64,000 nt of DNA from Tupaia tana (GCA_026018925.1 JAKSZU010000016.1:60145575-60209574), one strand, 5' to 3'. Counted from the first letter of the stretch, positions 1 through 24,855 are shown. The notes: a model not told the origin generated them from the sequence alone. Program-made: numbers and translations.

Positions 1-70
1 GAACTCAAAGAAAAACAAGAGTTGGGGCTGGCAGCTAAAAAAAAAAAATTCTCAAAAATCTACAAGAGCT

Positions 71-320
71 GGGAACCAGCAGTTAGCGTAATGGCTATGT
101 CACTGGGCTCCCACGTAGTCGACCGCGGTTCGCGTCCCGGACCCGGTGGCTTAAAACTCACGCCGGGCGCGTGTGCGTGCGTGCCCAAGATCCCGAGAGG
201 AGAATGGAGAAGGGATTGCGGCGTGACCATTCCCCCTGGGGGGTGATTTCTCGCTTTCTGTCTGTCTCTGTCTGTCTGGCGAGCGCACACGCCCTATAGT
301 GAAAACCTCTCCAAAAAAAA
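71..320 (+). mobile_element. SINE A with perfect 17-bp TSD
   Basis: Nearly undecayed copy with many CpGs. B box GGTTCGCGTCC, TTAAAACTCACGCC and GCGTGACC mark subfamily A1. TSD aaaaatctacaagagct at 54-70 and 321-337. Confidence 0.92.
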
Positions 321-337
321 AAAAATCTACAAGAGCT

Positions 338-617
338 AAAAAATTCCTATTCTCTAGTATGATGTCTGACCTCACAGTCATGACATTACAGCACTGACAT
401 CCTAATACAATGCATCACATGTTCATGGTGATGCTGGTATAAACAAACCTGCACTGCCAGTTGTACAAAAAATAAAATTATGAATAGCACATACTTCATG
501 AGCAAGTGGTATTGGTTTGTTATTTACTATTCTTGACTGTACTCATTTTATACTATAAAACAATTGCCACAGGCAAGGCCAATGGGGTAGGGGTTAAAGG
601 AATTGCATCCCACACAA
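338..617. other. Unassigned intergenic DNA
   Basis: AT-rich sequence between two SINE A copies; no gene or repeat recognised. Confidence 0.4.
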
Positions 618-619
618 GT

Positions 620-658
<39 letters not shown>

Positions 659-893
659 GAGGTTTTTGCTATAGGGAGCGTGCGCTCACCAGACAGAGAC
701 AGAAAATGAGAAATCACCCCCGCAGGGAGGAGGGCTATGCCCTAATCCCTTCTCCATTCTCCTCTCGGGATCTTGGGCACACACGCACACGCACACGCAC
801 CCGACGTTGAGTTTAAGGCACTGGGTCCAGGACACGAACCGCAGTTGATTATAGGAGAATCCAGCAACATAGCCATTATGACAACTGCTGGTC
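618..893 (-). mobile_element. SINE A, minus strand
   Basis: Long T-tract at 621-657, then reversed tail, CT-rich part, and reversed head ending ACAACTGCTGGTC. Confidence 0.88.
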
Positions 894-1227
894 TAATGAT
901 GGTACAATTTGAATCCCAGGCCTGATAACTTCAAAAACATGCTAATGCAATATGCATGCCCCGAATCCCAAGATAAAGAAACTGAAGGATTATGCACCAC
1001 CCAGTCTCTAGTGAACATACACCCCCTCTGGCAAAATTTTCTAAGTAGACCCTTTATAACCAGCAGTGGCCTCATATAACTAATACCTAGTGCTTTCTAC
1101 ATCTCAACTGCATTATTTTCTCTTGTGCTCGATTTAATCTTTAATGTTCCTTCCAGGACAGGATGTAGAGGTTGATGACAGTGGTATCGATGGTCCTGAC
1201 CCTGTGAAGGCCTGAGCTAATGTTTTG
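894..1227. other. Unassigned intergenic DNA
   Basis: Nothing recognised by eye. Confidence 0.35.
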
Positions 1228-1975
1228 GGCTGGCCCCATGGCCTGGTGGTTGGAGGAGCCAGACTCTACATGGTCAACTTCAGTTCCAATCCCAGAGACT
1301 ACCAGATGTGTGTCTAAGCTCTAAAGAGGGAATTGTGGTATGACCACACCCTGTGAAATGGGGTGCTTTCTTTTTCCAAGTGCACCTACTCTGATCAAAC
1401 ACATTTACATGTGTGGATATACACGTACACATACATACCTGTCATTTGTCTTAAATTTTTAACAAAGTTTTAAAAAAGGCATACAGAATTTTTTTTTTTA
1501 CAACTGTACACTTGTATCTTAAGGTAAGTGTTACTACTAAGTCAAACTTTTATAAATTCATTTATAGGGTGAGCCACAGTAGCACAGCATTAAGGCCACC
1601 ACTGAGCTATGGCTAGGGCTCCACAGGGGGCCAGGTTCAGTTCCCAGCCCAACCTGATCAGGACAGATATGGCACTACCCACCTGCAGTCCTAGCCGACT
1701 AGGATGTTCTAACAGGAAAATCAAGACAATAAGCCCTGTCAAAAATACCAAGAGCCAGTACGTGGTAGGGAGCATAAGGCACTGGATGGCTCCCACATGG
1801 TCAACCCCACAGTTGAGTCCTAGACCCAACAGTTTGAAAATCATGCTGGGCACGTGTGCATGCGTGCCCAAAATCCAGAGAAAATGAATTAAGGAATTGC
1901 AGTGTAACCACCTCCCCACCCCAGGTGATTTCTGTCTGGCCTACAGCCAAAGCTAAACAAAACCTCTCAAACCTC
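1228..1975 (+). mobile_element. Three old SINE copies (C, D, C)
   Basis: 1228-1450 C (GGCTGGCCCCATGGCCTGGTGG); 1566-1740 D-like (GAGCCACAGTAGCACAGCATTAAGG); 1755-1960 C (AGTTGAGTCC, GTGTGCATGCGTGCCCAAAATCC). All are clearly diverged. Confidence 0.6.
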
Positions 1976-2039
1976 TGCAACCTCTGTGGCAGTCAGCAGC
2001 TTATTGGATCATGGAGCTGGAAGCCACATGCCAACAGCT

Positions 2040-2915
2040 GTTCAAGTCTCCAGCCCAGTTGGCCTGAAACACACAGGTCATATGCATATATGTGTACATC
2101 CCCCGATTCCTGGCAAGCTGAAGAGCTGGAGGAGAGGGAGAACATAACCAGGCCCTGCGAGTGCTTCTGTCTCAAGTTCCACTCTCTTCTCCACATGTAT
2201 ATGACATGCTTTCTCATGAAGAGGGAAACTTACAAACTTAACAGTGAGCTGACCCAGCTGCAGTGGCACTCTGTAAAGCTCTAAGTTATCATACAGATCA
2301 GGGTTCAGTTTCTTGGTCCCTTTGTACATGCAGGGCATGCACACATCCCTAATTCTGGCTGGTGGGAAAGATTGTGGGGAAAACATGGCATGAGACCCTG
2401 TTGAGGGTGCTTCTCTCTCTCAAAATATAAAAGGAAAAAAGGTTACCGTAAGCTAAGGATAGTCATTACAATTTTTCTCAATGGAGTAGAGACTGGTAAA
2501 ATCCACAGTAGTATACAGTAATACCCTAATCCTTCACATTCACTCACTGCTCCCTCAGAGCAACTTCTAGTCCTGCGAGCTCCATTCAAAGTGTCCTACC
2601 GGGTGTATCATATTTCCTCTTTTATACTGTATTTTCACTGCAACTTTTCTGTTTATATACACAATACTTACCATTGTGTGACAATTGCCTACAGTACTCA
2701 GAACAGTGACATGCTACAGAAGTTTGTATTTTCTCCATGAAACAAGAGAGGGGAGGGGCCCCCTACACAGGGTCTTTACACCATGATCCATCTCAGCTGG
2801 CCCATACCACAGGTTCAAGCACACACATCTAGCATGCTCAGGGAGGTCCCAGGGTGTGAACCCAGGACTTCTCCCATGTGGATCCAGTTGCATTACCACC
2901 ATGACACTGCCTAGT
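2040..2915. mobile_element. Degenerate D-type SINE fragments
   Basis: Plus-strand fragments near 2060-2140 and 2290-2425, and a better-preserved minus copy at 2722-2915 (AGCATGCTCAGGGAGGTCCC, AACCCAGGACTT). 2430-2720 shows no recognised feature. Confidence 0.5.
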
Positions 2916-3056
2916 CAAGAGTGAATTTTAAATATTCTCAGTACAGAGAAGTATGCGATGAATAATGAGCCAGCTGTGATCATTCTACAATGTACACATA
3001 TCAAATCACCATACTCCACAATATATACAATTATCAATTGAAAATAAAAATTATGG

Positions 3057-3232
3057 GAACCAGCAGGTGGCGTGGTGGTTAAGGCGCTGGACACTTCCAC
3101 ATGGCTGACCACGGTTCAAATCTTGGACCTGGTGGCTTGCTTTCTCACTTTCCCTCTCTCTCTTTCTCTGTGTCTGTCTCTGATCAAATTAAAGTAAATG
3201 AATGAATAAATAAAAATAATCTTTAAAAAAAA
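3057..3232 (+). mobile_element. SINE B
   Basis: Head GGAACCAGCAGGTGGCGTGG, B box GGTTCAAATCT, CT-rich middle, TGATCAAATTAAAGTAAATG end with A-tail. Confidence 0.88.
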
Positions 3233-3536
3233 AAGACAAGAAAAATTGTAACAAGAGAAAAGACACACCTAAAAGAATCAAGACGTAAACTTTCATTTAA
3301 GTTGGACCCTAGAGTCCTTAGTCAATGAACCCAGACTGATCTAATGCCAGTCCTCTATCTACGTTACTAAAATCCAAGAAAGGCCCAGCATGTTATGGGG
3401 AAAATACAACCTGAGAAAACTCAAGGTAGGACAAAGACCCACAACACACACTCCATATGTAACCCACTTTTGACTAACAAAAGCTGAGTACCTAGTGCTT
3501 CAAGATTGCAGGCTAGTGTTCAGTAATTCACTAAAA

Positions 3537-3935
3537 GGCCACACCAGTGGTACAGACAGTGGGTTGGTGTGCAATACTGCAGCCATGAGAAGGCTAGGGT
3601 TTGGATCCCAGTTCAACCTGGGCATTCCTAAGATCCTAGTTGTCTGGAGGGCTCAAAGAAAGAAAATCATGGCTAGATCCCATTGTTATTACCTCCCTTT
3701 CATGAAACAAACTTAAGAGGAGGGTACCTCTCTTCTCTCCCTCTCCCATGAAATATCATTCAGTTAAGAACGTAAGGGAGCTAAATCTCAACATGTTCAA
3801 ATCTAGGCTTCAGAGGCTCGAAAAACACACTGTGGCCATGTGCCAAAACTCTCAACAAGATGGAGAAAGGAAGGACTGTGGGGTGACCACACCCCATTGG
3901 GAAGGTGCTTTCTCTCCTCTCTCCCTGACAAATTA
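3537..3935 (+). mobile_element. Old D- and C-type SINEs
   Basis: 3537-3755 resembles D (GGCCACACCAGTGGTACAGACAG). 3760-3935 resembles the 3' half of C (TGTGCCAAAACTC, GACCACACCCCATTGGG). Confidence 0.5.
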
Positions 3936-4235
3936 AAAAATATATCCTTTGGAAAACAAAGGACTAATCTAAGATCTGTACCAATTAGGAAGACATTACT
4001 GGCTGATACTAATCTGGCTCTATTAGGGAATGCAACAAAGGGCAGAGGGCTGAAAGCCCAAACCCCATGAGAACCACATTTTCCATAACCTGACACCCTA
4101 ACCAGTTTCACTCTCTCCACTGCTAGTTGTCTTCTATGCACCTGGAAAAGCCCTCCCACATACAAATGGATCTGTAACCAGTCCCATGGGAGAGACCCTA
4201 TTTCCTTTAGATGCAAGGCCTATCAGAAAAGCTCT

Positions 4236-4930
4236 GCAAGGGGCCAGCAGGTGGTGTGGTGGCTGGAGGTGCTAAACTCCCACATTGTCAACTGTGGTTT
4301 GAATCCTGGACCTGGTAGCTTGCTTTCTCACTCTCTCTTGCTCTGTCCCTCTGTGGTCAAATAAAAATAAGTAAATGAATAAATGAAGTTAAATAAAATA
4401 ATTCTTGGGAAAAAAAAAAAAAAAAAAAAACTCTTAAAGGACATTAAGGGGATAGCAGATGGCATGTATGGCTGGATCCCACATGGCCAACTTCACAAGT
4501 CGAGTTCCAAAACTGGAGGTTTGAAAATCACCTTGAGCATGCGACTGTGTGCCCAAAATCCGACAAGAAGGTGCAGTGTCCATCCTCTCGGGGGCAGGAG
4601 GGGGGGTGGGGGGTGTGAGTTCTCACTTTTTCTCTGGCGAGCACTCACACCCTATGGAAAAGAAAAAAAGAAAAATTTTTTTAAAAAGGCAAACTAGAGG
4701 ACATTAAGAACGTTTAAAGTGGTTAAGGCAGCTAAATGCACTTGGCCAACCAAGCAACTGGAGTCCCAGACTCGGTGTGGCTTTCAGAAATACACCAGGA
4801 GTATAGGCATGTGTGCTCAAAATCCCAAATGATGAATAAAGAGTGACCATTATCCACTGGGAGACTTCCTCTCTCTCCCCATCTCTGGAAATCATACAAG
4901 CCTCTTTGCAATAAAATATCAATAAACTTG
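4236..4930 (+). mobile_element. Three tandem SINEs (B, C, C)
   Basis: 4236-4440 B with a 20-A tail; 4448-4690 C (GGATAGCAGATGGCATG); 4716-4930 C, diverged (GTGTGCTCAAAATCCC). Confidence 0.7.
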
Positions 4931-4939
4931 TCACTAACA

Positions 4940-5975
4940 GTTTTAGCTAGCCGGTCTGACAAGGAGTTTTAACCACCTTCACTCTGAGGACAGAAGTCTG
5001 ACTGCTTTTTCCAGTTTCCAAAATCCTCCTTTCCAGAGAAGCCTGCAGGGAGTCACGCCCACAAACATTAATAGACCATTCTGACCCACAGATAACAGGA
5101 CTCTCCCAAATACTGTCCTTGGCACACTATCTTTGTGATATATATTAAGCCCTCTTATCTCTGTTAATATCTCTTTTCTGATCTGGGCAAACTTCCTTTT
5201 CCAAATCACCAAGCTAAAAACTGTAAAACCCACCTATAACCTTCAAGCATATCCCCGCATATACCACCTTTTGGGGCAAGACCAATGGAAAATCTGACTA
5301 AATCCCAAATTCTCTCTTTCTCAAAATCAAATAAAATGAACCCCTGTAACTGATCACCCCGAGAAAGGCATGTTTTGCCTCCTCTCAGGCCTAGGTCACA
5401 CATATTCATGCTCAGAAATAAACCCCACTCATTATTTTTGAAGAGCTGGTTATTTTCATTGACAACTCCTAACAGTAGGGACAAAGAATCACAACCAAGC
5501 CCTAATCTTAGACCTCTCCTAGGCAAAGCACAATTTCTCACATATCAGATAAGTCCACTTAGACCAAACACCATTTACAGTAAAAGCAGATACACAAACA
5601 AGCACAGCCAGGGAAAGCCATATCCTTTGCTCTAAATCTGAAGGCTTCTTCCATTACCTAGTTCAATTAAGCCAAGAGAAAGCACTGCCTGAGAACACAG
5701 ACCTGGCCCTATTCAACCTTGGTGCTCCCCAACTCCATCAGGGAGAGTAAAGTAGTTATTCCTTTGAACAAAGCCATAATGTCCCTGCCTCAATTCAACT
5801 TCATGATTAAACTCTGCTCCAAAAAACACACGTTGGCATACTTGCTGTTTCTCAAGAGATGAACACACTTCCCAACTGGGATGCCAGGCACACTTTGGCA
5901 CTTGGTCTTACAAACTATGTTGGGACCTGCTAGGACAAAAACTGTCTTTTCTTGACTTTTGTCTTCTAAGATTCT
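4940..5975. other. Largest unique block downstream of FUS
   Basis: About 1 kb without SINEs. Short frames exist on both strands, but I see no protein family, splice-framed exon or retrocopy. PYCARD, the next gene in human, is not recognisable here and is probably beyond the left edge. Confidence 0.5.
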
Positions 5976-5977
5976 TC

Positions 5978-6216
5978 TTTTTGGAGAGGTTTTTGCCATA
6001 GAGTGCATGCGCACGTTGTTCAGACAGATTGAGAACTCACCCCCAGGAGGGATGGCACGGGGCAATCCCTTCTCCTCCCTTCTCTCGGCATCTTGGGCAC
6101 GCACCCACGCACGCACACGCACCCAGTGTGAGTTTAAGCCACCCGGTCTGGGACTCACACTGTGGTCGACTACATGGGAGTCTAGTGACATAGCCATTAC
6201 ACCAACTGCTGGTCCC
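5978..6216 (-). mobile_element. SINE A, minus strand
   Basis: Reversed tail GGAGAGGTTTTTGCCATAGAG through reversed head CCATTACACCAACTGCTGGTCCC. Confidence 0.88.
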
Positions 6217-6719
6217 CGTTTTCTAAAATTCTTGATAATCAGTCAGCAGGCAAGTTTAATAAACTCAACTTGGCAGCTGAAAAGTCAGTCAGTCTTAGAA
6301 GGGCAGGTAGTTTGAAGGGCGCTGGTCTGACTTCACTGATCCTACCCTTTCCCTGTATTATTTAATACTCCCATAAAAGCTTTCCAATCCATGCCAGAAA
6401 GGCTTAAGCATAAAATCTCAAAATAGCAATGACCTCAAGTTCTCCAGGTAAAGACAAGATGTAAAAATATAGACCACCATGTTCCTATACACTTTAACTA
6501 CCCAACTTCCATTTCCCAAAAAAACTACAAGTGGGTCACGGACTACCTTTAAATAAAAGTAACTACCTCTAGACTCCTTTCCAAGGAATCATTTCCCTTA
6601 TCACCTCCACTTATTCCCAAGCCTTTCCTCCCAAACTTAGCATCCTCTTAAAAAACTAAGTAGGGCCTCCAGGACAATAGCTTTCAGACTGATAAATGCT
6701 TAAGAAATGAAAATGGAAG
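6217..6719. other. Unassigned intergenic DNA
   Basis: Nothing recognised. Confidence 0.35.
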
Positions 6720-7145
6720 CCCAGCCACACTACCACCATGGTAGCAGAATGAGCTACAAGCCATCTGGAAGAGTGTGGTTCAGTTCCCAGGTTGACCTAT
6801 TCAGGCTGGGTACAAACCCATGTTCATGATCCCCCCTGGCTGGTAAGGCTTGGGAGAGGGAAGGGTTAGTGGAATGAAATAATGTTGATGTTTATCTCTC
6901 ACTCATAATAAATTTAAAATAAAAATTTGAGAGAGAACCTGTCCTACAGCCTAATGGTTAAGGGAACCAGATCTCATGGCTGATGCAGTTTGAATTCCAG
7001 CCCCAATGGCTTGCAACACACAGTACGTGTGTGCATGCCCAAAATCCTAACAGGATGAAGAAACCGAAAAAGGATTCCAGCATGACCGTACCCTACTGAG
7101 GGGTGCTCTGTCCCTCTGGCAATAAAAAATGGATAAAAAAAAAAA
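6720..7145 (+). mobile_element. Old SINEs D and C
   Basis: 6720-6925 D-like; 6938-7145 C (CAGCCTAATGGTTAAGG, GTGTGCATGCCCAAAATCC, CCCTACTGAGGGGTGC). Confidence 0.6.
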
Positions 7146-7386
7146 TGAAGGTATAGTAGTAGGACTCCATCCCAGCTTCCCTGTTTTCTGAAAAGGACAC
7201 ACAACACAACTTATCTTTCAGACTATGAAAGTTACAGTCTAGTGTCCAAAAGATTGAGAATTAGATTGATTCAACTCCACAGAACCCAATGGCACTCAGG
7301 CACTAAGTGGTACAGAACAAGCACATTTTAAACCTGACCTGTGCTCTCTTTAATGGTCAGATTTAACACCCCTCAGACATCTAATT

Positions 7387-7735
7387 TGGGGCCAGAAGGT
7401 GGTATGGGTATGGTTAAGGTGCTTAGATCCCACATGGCCAAATGCACAGTTCAAGCTCTGGACCAGACAGCTTGAAAATCATGCTAATCACGTGTGTATG
7501 TGCCCCAAATTCCGAGGAGGTTGAGTTCTCACTCCTCTCCACCCCTTATCTCTCTAGAAACACTATGTAGCAAAAACTTTAACAAAGAAAGATTATTAAC
7601 AGGGCCAGCAGGTATCATGGTGGTTAAGGTGCTGGACTCCCACACAGCCAACTGCAGTTCACATCATGGACCTGGTGGCTCGCTTTTTCTCTTTCCTTTC
7701 TGTCTCTGGTCAAATTAAAAAATTCTTTCCAAAAA
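7387..7735 (+). mobile_element. SINEs C and B
   Basis: 7387-7555 C (GGATCCCACATGGCC-like); 7600-7735 B (AGGGCCAGCAGGTATCATGGTGG to TCTGGTCAAATTAAA). Confidence 0.75.
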
Positions 7736-7857
7736 ATACCATACTCTAATAAATACCTACTCTGAGCCTCACCCTTAGAAAAATATCAAGAGCCAAGAGT
7801 TTTAAAAATGGATAAAAGTGCTAAGAGACCAGCATCCAAGTTCTTTTTTTAAAGAAA

Positions 7858-8360
7858 ACACCCAGCCAGCTTATGGAGTGGGGTTACGAGAGCTGGATCC
7901 CACATGATCAACTGCATGGTTTGACTCCTGGGCCCAGCAGCTTGGAAGCACCAAGCACATGTGCACGTGTGCCCCAAAATTTCAACAGGAGGGAGAAATG
8001 AAGAAGGAACTGCCACATGACCAGTCCCAGTCCCCATAAGGGGTGCCTTTCTCAATCTCTCCTGTGAGTCCAGATGCATTCTGACAAATCAATTAAAACA
8101 AAAAAACTCTGGGATCAGCAGTTAACGTAATGGCTGTGTCGCTGGACTCCCACGTAGTCGACCGCGGTTCAAGTCCTGGACCCGGTGGCTTAAATTCACG
8201 GCGGGTGCATGTGCGTACATGCCCAAGATCCTTAGAGGAGAATGGAGAGGGGATTGAGACGTGGCCATCCCCCCTGGGGAGTGATTTCTCATTTTGTCTG
8301 TCTTTCTGGTGAGCGCCATGCACCTTATAGCAAAAAACTCTCAAAAAAAAAAAAAAAAAA
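7858..8360 (+). mobile_element. SINEs C and A
   Basis: 7858-8100 C, diverged (GAGCTGGATCCCACATG). 8110-8360 A, well preserved, with head GGGATCAGCAGTTAACGTAATGG, B box GGTTCAAGTCC and an 18-A tail. Confidence 0.8.
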
Positions 8361-8649
8361 ACCCTACATACTTGGACAAATTTCGGGCAATACTCGTGAC
8401 ATACGTTCTTCACTTATCGTATTCCTACATCCAGTTTTGTCAAGACAAGGAAAGTTTAGTCTCTACTCTCAAGGAATACCACTTGATCTTTTCTCCCTGA
8501 TCAAGTATCAAACATTTTATTCCAGTTCCTGCTGGGCAGAAACATGTTATTCAATTCCTGCTAGGCAGGATGAACTAAAAGAGGGAAACTCCCCACATTC
8601 CTGACCTGGACATCAATCCTCCAGGAGAGTGAAGAGTGGGAAGTAGAAG
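8361..8649. other. Unique DNA just beyond the FUS poly(A) site
   Basis: No repeat recognised; may hold termination-zone sequence of FUS. Confidence 0.35.
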
Positions 8650-8819
8650 AAAATTTTTAACTAAAATGATGGTTTTTAATGGGATCCAGAGGCATGGTTA
8701 CAATTACGTAGTCCGACACAAAAAAACCCCTGAGGGTGATCAGGAGTTGAAGGTTACAAAATAACAAGGGTAACACTGGGTACAGGAAGAAAAGCTGTTC
8801 CAGAACCTCAGGAGCCAGG
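8650..8819 (-). terminator. FUS: FUS 3' UTR and poly(A) signal
   Basis: About 165 nt after the stop closely resemble the short human FUS 3' UTR as I recall it. A single ATTAAA-type poly(A) signal sits at 8680-8675 on the minus strand, so cleavage is expected near 8655. No SINE lies within it. Confidence 0.8.
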
Positions 8820-21478
<12,659 letters not shown>

Positions 21479-21650
21479 GTCCGCGCACGCGCGCACAGGC
21501 CGACAAGCAAGAAGATTCCAACACCACAGAGCACCGACGCCTCGAGGACTGAGCAGCCCCGCCTCCTGCGTCGGAGTTTATGTACGCCTCCCCGCCTACG
21601 TGCCGCGGGGGGACGTACCAAATGCGGAAGGCGGAGGGGGAGAAGCAGGC

Positions 21651-22429
21651 CTGGACTTGTACCATTTTCCAGGTATATTGGAGTTCCTGGCAGACAAAAG
21701 AGAAACATATTAACTAATAACACCTATTATAAATATATATACCGTATATTTTCTGGCTAAAAGTTTTTCGCTAGCTTCTAAGGACTAGTCCAAGATATAC
21801 TTCCACCCCTGTAAAGGCACACTGGTACGGTCTAATTACCAGCTAGAGGCGGGGCAAAGGGCCTGGGGCATCTGCGGACTGAACTGTAGTCAAAGCCCGG
21901 TGTTGGAACTGAAAATTTCTCTGGTTAACCCCTTTCGATGGGCCTCACTTTCACTCCGAATGGCGTTCCCCTACTGCTGCTCAAATGCGTCGTCCCTCGG
22001 GCCACTAACCTCTCTCTCTGGCTCTAACGTTCCTCCCTCTCTCTGCGTCTCGGTTTTCCCCTCGTCTTTTGGGGTTGCCTGTCCTTCAGTCCCTAACCAG
22101 GGTTTGTGGATTGTGACGTTTCGCCTGAACTGGGATTTTAGCCTAGACCTCTGAGCCCTAGTTTGATCTAGCACTGAGCTTTCACCCAAACTCTCACATC
22201 TTTGCCAAGACCAGCTGAGGGGCAGGAAAATCCAGGCCCTCCTTTGACCTCAGAGAGCATTGAGATTACATTATGGGTCCTCAGACTTTTGCTGAGAAGG
22301 ACCTACTTGTATTTTTCTGAAGCCCTAGCAAGGAACCAGTGAGAAGATCACAGGAATAGCACAAGCCTTGTACAAGGCTTAAGTGATTTCAAAATAAGCA
22401 ATTTCTCACCCTAAAAAAGTAAAGGTACT
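21651..22429. other. Upstream flank of FUS
   Basis: Mostly unique sequence with scattered GC motifs (GAGGCGGGGC near 21845). The frames are short and look non-coding. Confidence 0.45.
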
Positions 22430-22821
22430 GGGGTTGACAGGTGGTGTGGTGGTTAAAGGTGCTGGATTACCACATGGCTGACCAAGGTTCCAGTCCCAGA
22501 CCTGGAGGCTTGCTTTCTCACTTTCCCTTTCTCTCTCTGGTCAAAGTGGGACCAGCAGATGGCATAATAGCTATGTTGCTGGACTCCCATGTAGTCGACT
22601 GTGGTCCAAGTCCCGGATCTGGTGGCTTAAACTCACGCTGGGCACATGTGCATGCTTGCCCAAGATCTCGAGAGGAAAATGGAGGAGATGGAATTGCAGT
22701 GTAGCCATCCCCCCCTGTGGGGAGGAGGGGTGATTTCTCACTTTCTGTCTCTGTCTCTCTCTGTCTTTCTGGTGAGCACAAATGCCCCATACCAAAACAC
22801 CTCTCAAAAAAATAAATAAAT
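22430..22821 (+). mobile_element. Composite B-A SINE inside one TSD
   Basis: A shortened B unit (22430-22547, ending TCTCTCTGGTCAAA) runs directly into an A unit (22548-22805, GGGACCAGCAGATGGCATAATAG). TSD aaagtaaaggtact at 22416-22429 and 22822-22835, one mismatch, frames the pair. The B unit has no A-tail of its own. Confidence 0.85.
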
Positions 22822-22865
22822 AAAGTAAAGGTATTCCTTGCAAATAAATAAATAAATAAATAAAG

Positions 22866-22975
22866 GTATCTCCATTTTGTAGATAAGAAAACTGAGACTC
22901 AGAGACTAAGTAGGATCCATGATTATAGAGCAACCAAGGGGCTAGGATTTGAGTCCAAGTCTAGATGACTGCAAA
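22866..22975 (+). repeat. MIR-like remnant
   Basis: TTTTGTAGATAAGAAAACTGAGACTCAGAGA and the following AGCAACC..GGATTTGAGTCC-type order match the MIR core. Confidence 0.65.
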
Positions 22976-23325
22976 ACCTCCTTTTGATGGTTACAAAAGA
23001 AGCCTATTAACTTCCTGTGAGAACAGGGACAAAAAGTGAAATTCAAATTAACTTGCAACTTGCAGTCTAATCAGGCTTGTCTGGAGAAGACAATTTGAAA
23101 CTATTGAACAAAATAAAACAAAGGACATTATTGCTGATAGGCATGTCATGCAGATTTTTCTTAAGCTTTGACCCAGATTCTAGAAGTTCCTTTGAAAATA
23201 ACACATATTCTCCTAAAAAAAAAAAAAAAAAAAAGAGGGCTATACCCTAGGTTTGCCCACAAAATTTTACTAAGCCCCTGAAAGCTAACATTTATAATAA
23301 TAATAATAATAATAATAATATTTAT
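22976..23325. other. Unassigned intergenic DNA with A-tract
   Basis: Contains an 18-A run (23217-23234) and an ATA-repeat at 23294-23322; no gene. Confidence 0.4.
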
Positions 23326-24127
23326 GGGGCCCAGCAGGTGGCATGGTGGTTAAGGGTGCTGGACTCCCACATGGCCAACTGTGGTTGGAGTCCCGGACCT
23401 GGTGGCTTGCTTTCTCACTTTCCTTCTTTCTCTCACTCTGTCCTGCTTGTTCAATTAAAGTTAAATAAAACAATTATTTAAAATAATAATGATACTTGGG
23501 CTGGCAGGTGGCATGGTGGTTAAGGGCACTGTACTCCCACATGGCCAACTGTGGTTCAAGTCCTGAACCTGGTGGCTTGCTTTCTCACTTTCTCTCTCTC
23601 TCTTTGTTCCCCTCTGATCAAATTTAAAATAAATAAATAAAGTTAAATAAAATAAAAAAAAATAAGAATGATATTTGCATATTTTTGGAGAGGTTTTTGC
23701 TATAGTATGTGTGTGATCGCCAGAAAGACAGAGAGAGACAGAAAGCAAGAAATCATCCCCCAAGTGGGATGGCCACCGCAATCCCTTCTCCTCCATTCTC
23801 CTCTTGGGATCTTGGGCATGCATTTACATGTGCCCGGCGTGAGTTTAAGCCACCAGGTCCAGGACTCAAACTGCTATCGACTACATGGGAGTCCAGTAAT
23901 GTAGCCATTACGCCATCTGCTGGTCCCTACATATTTAATTTTTAAAAAAAAAATTTTAGAATTATTTTTAACTTTATTTCTTTACTTATTTATTTTTCTT
24001 TAATTTGACCAGAGAGGGACAAAGAAAGAGAATGTAAGAATGCAAGCTGCCAGGTCTGGGACTCGAACCATGGTCAGCCATGTGGGAGTCCAGTGCCCTT
24101 AACCACCACACCACCTGTCAGCCCCCA
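23326..24127. mobile_element. SINE cluster: B plus, B plus, A minus, B minus
   Basis: 23326-23480 B; 23497-23665 B; 23684-23927 A reversed (ending CCATTACGCCATCTGCTGGTCCC); 23956-24127 B reversed (AATTTGACCAGAGAGGG to CCACCTGTCAGCCCCC). Confidence 0.88.
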
Positions 24128-24189
24128 TATCTTTATATAATATCAGACTAACATTTTGTTAAGATTTACTGTCAAGTGCTGTTCTGCAT

Positions 24190-24375
24190 GCTTTGAGCAT
24201 AATTTAATTTTATTCTTCACAGTAGAAGGTCGATGTGAGGGTTACATTCTACAGATGAGGAAATAGGCATTGAAAGGTCAAGAGCTTGCCCAGGACTACA
24301 CAGAAAGTGGCAAAGCCAGGTCCCCAGCCAATCGGACTAGCTCTGAATTTCTGCTCTTAACCCCTGTGCTTCAGC
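24190..24375 (+). repeat. MIR-like remnant
   Basis: CTACAGATGAGGAAATAGGCA, GAGCTTGCCCAGGACTACAC and CTGCTCTTAACCCCTGTGCT follow the order of the MIR consensus. Confidence 0.75.
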
Positions 24376-24588
24376 AAACATCCCTTAGGACTATATAGTA
24401 TGTGCCAGGTGTGGGGCAGACCAAGAGAGGAGTGTGAAAAAAGACGTAGATGAGACACAGGACCACAAAGTGTGCTTAAATCGAACTAGCAAGTGCTGCA
24501 GCGTGGAGTCAAGGAGTCTGGAAACCCCGCCAGGAGAGTAAATCATGCATCAAATAGGTAATCTCAGAACACTAAAAACGGTGGTTAA

Positions 24589-24855
24589 AGGGCGAGCAGA
24601 TGACATAGTGGTTGCATTGCTGGACTCCCACGTGGCCGACCATGGCTCAAGTCCTGGACTGGGTGACTTGAAACTCAAGTGGGTAGTGTCCATGCATGAC
24701 CAAGATCCCAGGAGGAGAATGGAGAAGAAGGAGTTTTGGTGAGGCCATCCCCCAGGGGATGATTTCTCACTTTCCCTCTCACTGTCTCTCTCTTTCTCAC
24801 CAGCAAGCATACATACCCTAAGGCAAAAACCTCTTTAAAAAAAAAAAAAAAAAAG
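24589..24855 (+). mobile_element. SINE A-like
   Basis: Head GGGCGAGCAGATGACATAGTGG, GGCTCAAGTCC B box, CCCAGGGGATGATTTCTCAC, tail of 19 A. Confidence 0.82.

Noticed and set aside
71..145. SINE heads look like tRNA genes (A and B boxes)
   Set aside because: They lack a full cloverleaf and terminator, occur about one hundred times, and are followed by SINE bodies and A-tails.
1..8600. PYCARD or another gene downstream of FUS
   Set aside because: No exon of PYCARD or other known neighbour is recognisable; the frames here are short or lie in SINEs.
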